Assembly: GCA_963575745.1 (NCBI GenBank)
Contig: CAUYUJ010019115.1
Coordinates: 780,500 to 801,764, forward strand
Reading direction: 5' to 3'
DNA: 21,265 bases
Source: Prorocentrum cordatum
Taxonomy: Eukaryota; Sar; Dinophyceae; Prorocentrales; Prorocentraceae
The notes under the pieces were generated by a model. That model saw only the letters and a program-made list of their open reading frames with translations, searched no databases and was not told the DNA's origin. Of the stretch, positions 17,213-21,265 are shown in pieces. The first letter of the stretch is position 1. Each line of letters begins with the position of its first letter. The position numbers and the translations under genes are program-made.

Positions 17213-17945
17213 ACGACAGCGACGCCGACGACGACAGCGACAACGACGACGACGCCGCCGACAACGACTACGACGACACCGACGTCTCCAACGACTTCGA
17301 CGACGCTGACAACGACGACGACGACACCGACGACGACGACGCCGACGCCGACACCGATGACAACGACGACGACGATGACGACGCCGACGACGACAACGAC
17401 GGCACCGACGACGACGACGACGACGTCAACGACGCCGACGACGACGACGACGACGACGACGGCGGCGACAACGACGACGCCGACGCCGACGTCGACGAAG
17501 ACGACGCCGACGCCGACGACGAAGACGACGACGACGTCGCCAACGAAGACCACGACGAGGGAGGAGGGAGGACGACGACGGCGACAACGACGACAACGAC
17601 GAGGGAGGAGGGAGGACGGCGACGACGCGAACGACGAAGAAGGAAAGACGGTGACGCCGACGACGACAACGACGAGGGAGGAGGGAAGACGACGACGACA
17701 ACGACGACGACGACGGCGACGAAATAGGAGGGACGACGACGAGACGCCGACGACGGACGACGACGACGACGAGGGAGGAGGAGGAAGGACGACGGCGGCG
17801 ACAACGACGACGGAAACGACCACGACGCCAAAGAGGACGACGACGACGACGAACACGAGGAAAAACAGAGGACGACGTAGGCGACGACGACGACGCGGGA
17901 GGAGGGAGGACTGCGACGACGACGACGACGACGACGCAAGAGAGC
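17213..17945. repeat. About 730 bp of GAC triplet repeat with an inserted GAGGGAGG motif
   Basis: Near-continuous GAC triplets, with GCC, AAC and GTC variants, are broken five times by a GAGGGAGGAGGGAGGAC-like block near 17551, 17602, 17672, 17770 and 17897. A 175-codon Asp-rich plus frame begins with an ATG at 17200, and Val-rich minus frames cover it. None has features beyond the repeat. Confidence 0.92.
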
Positions 17946-18061
17946 GCGCGCACGCTGTTGTTGAACATCCGTGTTGCGCAACCTTGTGTTTTTGTAGGTT
18001 TTTTGGACATTCGATTTTGAAATCCTTCTGAAACCGATGGGTTTTGAAGGATTTCGGCATA

Positions 18062-18081
18062 CGCGCGCGACGACGCGCGCG
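18062..18081. other. CGCGCGCG hairpin, copy 1
   Basis: An 8-bp alternating CG stem with loop ACGA. The matching copy lies at 18361-18380 with loop ACGG. Confidence 0.8.
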
Positions 18082-18360
18082 TCTGCATTTCGTCTCGTTT
18101 TTTGCAGAGGATTCTCGCGACGGCACGCGCGCAAAAGGCGTTCGACAGATTTCGATATGCGCGCGCGAAACCCGTTTGGTAGCATTTTGTGAAAATCTTG
18201 AAAAGCCTGTGGTTTCCTGAAGATTTCGCAAGAGCTCGCGCGTAAGTTTTTTTAGCAAACCAGTGATGCGATATCATTTTTATATTATATTTTTGTATTT
18301 TTTGGAAACTCGATTGCGAAATCTTTCCGACAACGAAGATTTTTGAAGGATTGCGGCATG

Positions 18361-18380
18361 CGCGCGCGACGGCGCGCGCG
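18361..18380. other. CGCGCGCG hairpin, copy 2
   Basis: An 8-bp alternating CG stem with loop ACGG. It matches copy 1, which lies 299 bp upstream, except for one loop base. Confidence 0.8.
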
Positions 18381-18415
18381 TGCGCACATCGTCCCATTTT
18401 TGGCAAGGGGTTCGT

Positions 18416-18932
18416 GAAATAATCTGATGTTCGAACAAAACGTGCCCCCGCGTATCGAACAAAACACAAAGAACTTCAGGGGAACCGGTACCGCCCCCTT
18501 GGATAATGTAAATTCATAGTTCGGATGGGCATGTGGTCAATATCGTATCGGATTTACGTACCCGAAATGGGGGCGGATAGCGCCGGGGGGTAGAGTCTAT
18601 TCACTTTTTAGAAAAGAGAATCTGTACTATGCTGTGCACCCTATGCTGTGCAATCGGTGAGTCCCACCAGCCCTCTGGGCGTAGGTGGTCTAGGGCGGCT
18701 CCTCTTCCACCCCCCTTCTTCCCCTTCGGGGAAAGGTTTAGCACTGTTCCCTATTAGTGTACACCCCCTCCCCCAGGCGACTGGCAGCCAGCCAGGAACA
18801 ATGCGGGCACCCCCCCACCATCCTTTGGAACAAAACAATGCAAAGCACACTCTGCGTCCAAATTCGGAGAATTCGCAGCCAACCCGATGCGGCCTCCCCC
18901 CGCCATCCCTGTCAAACAACAGTGCAGAATCC
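18416..18932. other. Unassigned stretch
   Basis: There is no coding block with consistent bias. It holds short copies of the GTGCAATC family at 18632-18660 and C-rich patches. An AT-rich island lies just before it at 18270-18305. Confidence 0.4.
18632..18660 (+). repeat. GTGCAATCTATG family, locus 2
   Basis: Two units (CTGTGCACCCTATG and CTGTGCAATCGGTG) follow a partial CTATG. Confidence 0.7.
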
Positions 18933-19019
18933 ACTTGGCGGCGGCGGCTGCGGCGGCCGCGGCGGCGGCAGCGGCTGCGGCGGCTGCGGCGGTGGCGGCG
19001 GCGGCGGCGGCGGCGGGGG

Positions 19020-19050
<31 letters not shown>

Positions 19051-19131
19051 GGCAGCGGTGGCGGCAGCGGCTGCGGCGGCAACGGCTGCGGCGGCGGCGA
19101 TGCGGCAGGGGGGGCGGCGGCGGCGGCGGCC
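18933..19131. repeat. (GGC)n microsatellite
   Basis: About 200 bases consist of GGC triplets with GCT, AGC and GTG variants. It reads as poly-Ala, poly-Gly, poly-Arg or poly-Pro in the different frames. Confidence 0.92.
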
Positions 19132-19300
19132 TCCTCGTGTTCCCCCTTCCCTCTCATCCTCCTTCTCTTCTCTTCTCTTCCTCCTCCTCCTCCTCCTCCT
19201 CATCATCATCTTATTCGTCCTCCTTCTCCCCAATCCCTCATCCATCCATCCAGCCTCCTCCTTCTCCTCATCCCTCCTTCGCACGGTCAGTCGCCCTCTT
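19132..19300. repeat. CT-rich tract with CTC and CAT triplets
   Basis: A pyrimidine-rich plus strand includes a pure CTC run at about 19180-19200, then CATCATCATC, then TCCATCCATCC. Confidence 0.85.
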
Positions 19301-19491
19301 TGCTCCCGCACTTCCCTGATCACGTCACTCACCTGGACATCGTTTCTGGATGGGCTGGTGGGGGTACTTTTTCGTTCGCGAGCGTCGCGGTCCAACCGCG
19401 CGCCGTCAAGAGAAGAGGCGGCCGCGCCAAGCTCTAAATTACGGCCTCAGAGGGAGCCAGAGCGACCAGAGCGCGCTACGCAGTCACTCAG

Positions 19492-19711
19492 GCGGCGGAG
19501 ACGACGGGGTAGCCCGGGAAGTCCGCGCCATGCCGAGGAGGTCCAGGAAGAGGGCATCAATGCACACCAAAGTGGTGAATGAATTGGAACGCGTCCGGGT
19601 CCAGATAATTGACCCCAAACAGCCATCTTGCATGTGCTCGCCGACCACAACGTAGTGAAGCAGCGGGCGAACACCGAAACGGAGGTCGCCGCCAGCAAAC
19701 AACCGTCGTGA
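19492..19711 (+). pseudogene. Coding-like plus-strand block with one frame change, unrecognised
   Basis: After an acceptor-like GCAGTCACTCAG, one frame reads GDDGVAREVRAMPRRSRKR and MHTKVVNELERVRVQIIDPK. Near 19620 (the CCCAAAC run) the best frame changes by one base and gives AILHVLADHNVVKQRANTET to TGA at 19709-19711, with about 80 percent G/C at third positions. The change may be a real indel or a sequence error. Minus frames over the same bases are open in part but less biased. No domain is recognised. Confidence 0.33.
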
Positions 19712-19930
19712 ATGTCAGAGCGCGTCGATGCCAGCCGTCTCTCGCGTGTGGGGTTGAGGCCCGACGTAAGCGGCCGCTGGTGGGGATACGTTTTTTTGGG
19801 GGGGTCGCGGCCACCAGCGAAGAGCGCAGGCGGCGATCAGGGTGTCCGGGCCGACGGGCAAACCTAATTAGCTACTGGGCGCAGCACGAGCCGGCTGGGC
19901 CAGCTCAGAAACGTCTAGAATTACAGTAAA

Positions 19931-20226
19931 AATTGTGCAATTTATGTGGTTGTGCAACTCATCTGGTGCAATCGGGTTTGATCCATATATGGTGTGCCGT
20001 CTGTGTTGTGCAACGAATGTGGTGCGATGTAAGTGCTGCAGTCGATGCGACACAGCCAATGTGGTGTAACAGAGGTTGTGCAGTCTATGCTGTGTAGTGT
20101 AGGTGGTGCGATATATAGATGGTGCGATCTTATAGATGTGTTTATACACATAGATATATACGTATGTGGTGCAACATGTGTAATGCAAAATCTGTGGTGC
20201 AGTCTATGTGGTGCGATCGTTGTAGC
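19931..20226 (+). repeat. GTGCAATCTATG family, locus 3
   Basis: About fifteen diverged units of about 15 bp (GTGGTGCAATCTATG, GTGGTGCGATGTAAG, GTTGTGCAACGAATG) run in one direction. They include an AT-rich part with a small perfect hairpin (ATGTGT, loop TTAT, ACACAT at about 20136-20151). Confidence 0.85.
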
Positions 20227-20272
20227 GCAAAACAATGCAACTCAAAGCAATGCAAAGCAGGGCAACGCAAAG
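20227..20272 (+). repeat. GCAAAGCAAT short tandem repeat
   Basis: Four to five units of about 10 bp (GCAAAACAAT, GCAATGCAAA, GCAAAGCAAT) bridge the GTGCAATC array and the 128-bp array. Confidence 0.75.
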
Positions 20273-20658
20273 CAATGACAATGCACAGAAATGAAAAACA
20301 GCGCAATGGAATGCAAGCGAGCGGCGATTGGGCGGTGACGGCGACAACAAGCGCAGCGACCAGCAGCCAGGCCCAGAAGCAGCAGCGACGGTCGGCGGCG
20401 CAATGACAATGCACAGAAAATGAAAAACAGCGCAAGGAATGCAAGCGAGCGGCGATTGGGCGGTGACGGCGACAACAAGCGCAGCGACCAACCACAGCCA
20501 GGCCCAGAAGCAGCAGCGCCGTCGGCGGCGCAATGACAATGCACAGAAATGAAAAACAGCGCAATGGAATGCAAGCGAGCGGCGATTGGGCGGTGACGGC
20601 GACAACAAGCGCAGCGACCAGCAGCCAGGCCCAGAAGCAGCAGCGACGGTCGGCGGCG
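20273..20658 (+). repeat. Three tandem copies of a 128-bp unit
   Basis: Copies are 20273-20400 (128 bp), 20401-20530 (130 bp) and 20531-20658 (128 bp). Copies 1 and 3 appear identical. Copy 2 differs by small indels: an extra A after CACAGAA, loss of T in CAATGG, three extra bases at GACCAACCACAG, and loss of one base at GCGCCGTC. The unit begins CAATGACAATGCACAG and ends GACGGTCGGCGGCG. Open minus frames across it (for example 20142-21008) exist because the unit lacks stops, not because of coding bias. Confidence 0.92.
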
Positions 20659-20840
20659 ACAGGCGGCGACGGCGACATAGCCGCCAGACCGACAATCAGG
20701 CCCAGACGATGGGCTCGACGAGGCGGCGACGGGGCGCGACGGTGACAACAAGCGCCGGCGACCAACAAGTAGGCCGAGACGACGGGCGGCGACAGCGACA
20801 ACATAGCCGCCAGACTATCAACCCACCCCCCAGTTTCTAA
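20659..20840 (+). repeat. Degenerate GGCGAC-rich tail of the 128-bp array
   Basis: Words from the unit (GGCGACGGCGACA, GTGACAACAAGCGC, CAGGCCCAGA) recur. A new word, ACATAGCCGCCAGAC, occurs twice (about 20677 and 20804). Confidence 0.65.
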
Positions 20841-21265
20841 TTCCGAAGTAAGAGCCCCGAAGTGCAAACACTGTTTGGGGAATAGCGCCGACGTAATCAA
20901 AGCAGACGGTCTCAGCCAGAACTGCTCTACTACAAGTTCGTGCAATCTACAAGAGGCTCTTAGAACATTCTTTGGTGGGCCCATGGGCACGTCAGAACGC
21001 TTCGCCACTGCATGAGTAGAACGCGCCCCAGAGACTGTTCCCTGAACATTACGCCCCCCTTGCCTAGCGTCACAACAGGGTCACGGTCTGGGGTCCACGC
21101 CAGCAAACGGCCACGCACTTTTGCTAAGCGTGTCGCGGCGGCTGCCCCAGCAACACACTATGCACTGCAAGCGGATAGCGCGTCGCTCTGCTTCGCGGGG
21201 CGGGAGGCTGGGAAGAGCTCGGGACGTTGACGCTTGGGGTCTGGAAGGTGGTTAGCGTGCCGTGC
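20841..21265. other. Right edge, nothing supported
   Basis: Mixed composition. A plus frame at 21012-21230 is open for 72 codons without clear third-position bias or motifs. No repeats stand out. Confidence 0.4.

Larger units (their letters stand above)
17989..18415. repeat. Degenerate repeat units with a conserved CG hairpin
   Basis: Units at about 17989-18110 and 18290-18415 share TTTTTGTA, TTTTGGA, TCGATT, a TTTTGAAGGATT word, GCGGCAT or TCGGCAT, the hairpin described separately, and TTTTTTGCAGAGG / TTTTTGGCAAGGG. One or two poorer units lie between (GATTTCGATATGCGCGCGCG at 18150; GAAGATTTCGCAAGAGCTCGCG at 18219). On the minus strand they give similar RARRRARMP peptides, which I read as repeat-derived. 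Confidence 0.7.

Noticed and set aside
17200-17727. A 175-codon Asp-rich protein starting with ATG
   Set aside because: Nearly all of it is GAC repeat, there is no non-repeat segment to judge, and the minus frames are equally open.
20273-20658. CRISPR array
   Set aside because: The units are adjoining 128-bp tandem copies without short repeats and unique spacers, and the context is eukaryotic.
20142-21008. A 288-codon minus-strand frame across the 128-bp array
   Set aside because: Each repeat unit lacks stops and 128 is not a multiple of three, so successive copies are read in different frames. It is a repeat artefact.

Overview
The window looks like a piece of a nuclear eukaryotic genome, most probably a dinoflagellate and quite possibly a Prorocentrum-like species. 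The evidence is high GC, very abundant triplet microsatellites (CTC, GAC, GGC, CAT), a tandem family built on CCCAAGACGGCC, and short coding-like blocks with strong G/C bias at codon position 3 that are cut up by GT-AG introns. A decayed retrotransposon tail with an RNase H domain is also present. There are no bacterial operons, Shine-Dalgarno signals, rRNA, tRNA or CRISPR arrays. The species guess comes from general familiarity with such repeats, not from a search.

Layout: 1-183 is a partial plus-strand exon. 184-1607 is very GC-rich with no firm gene. 1608-1776 is a minus-strand exon. 2707-3159 is a three-exon plus-strand gene. 3160-4170 holds a homopolymer pair and a dispersed repeat. 4175-4990 is the RNase H and zinc-binding tail of a LINE-type element, frameshifted. 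5126-5692 is a two-exon plus-strand gene end. 5700-6590 has pyrimidine microsatellites with minus-strand exons. 6883-9376 is almost entirely tandem repeats, including about 1 kb of CAT. 9386-11698 is coding-like but frame-broken, probably on the minus strand. 11885-12778 is a four-exon plus-strand gene, the best gene model in the window. 12921-14316 is repeats. 14573-15048 is a two-exon minus-strand gene end. 15470-17000 is lower GC with scattered candidates. 17000-21265 is dominated by repeats, with one more coding-like block at 19492-19711.

No protein domain other than RNase H and the zinc-binding tail was recognised, so no pathway or joint function can be assigned. The gene models rest on codon-position bias, splice-site sequence and reading-phase agreement across introns. 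They were made by eye and need transcript support. The most interesting signals are a set of 50-60 nt introns with consistent phase, a CTC microsatellite lying exactly where an intron's polypyrimidine tract should be, and several repeat families that recur at separate loci.
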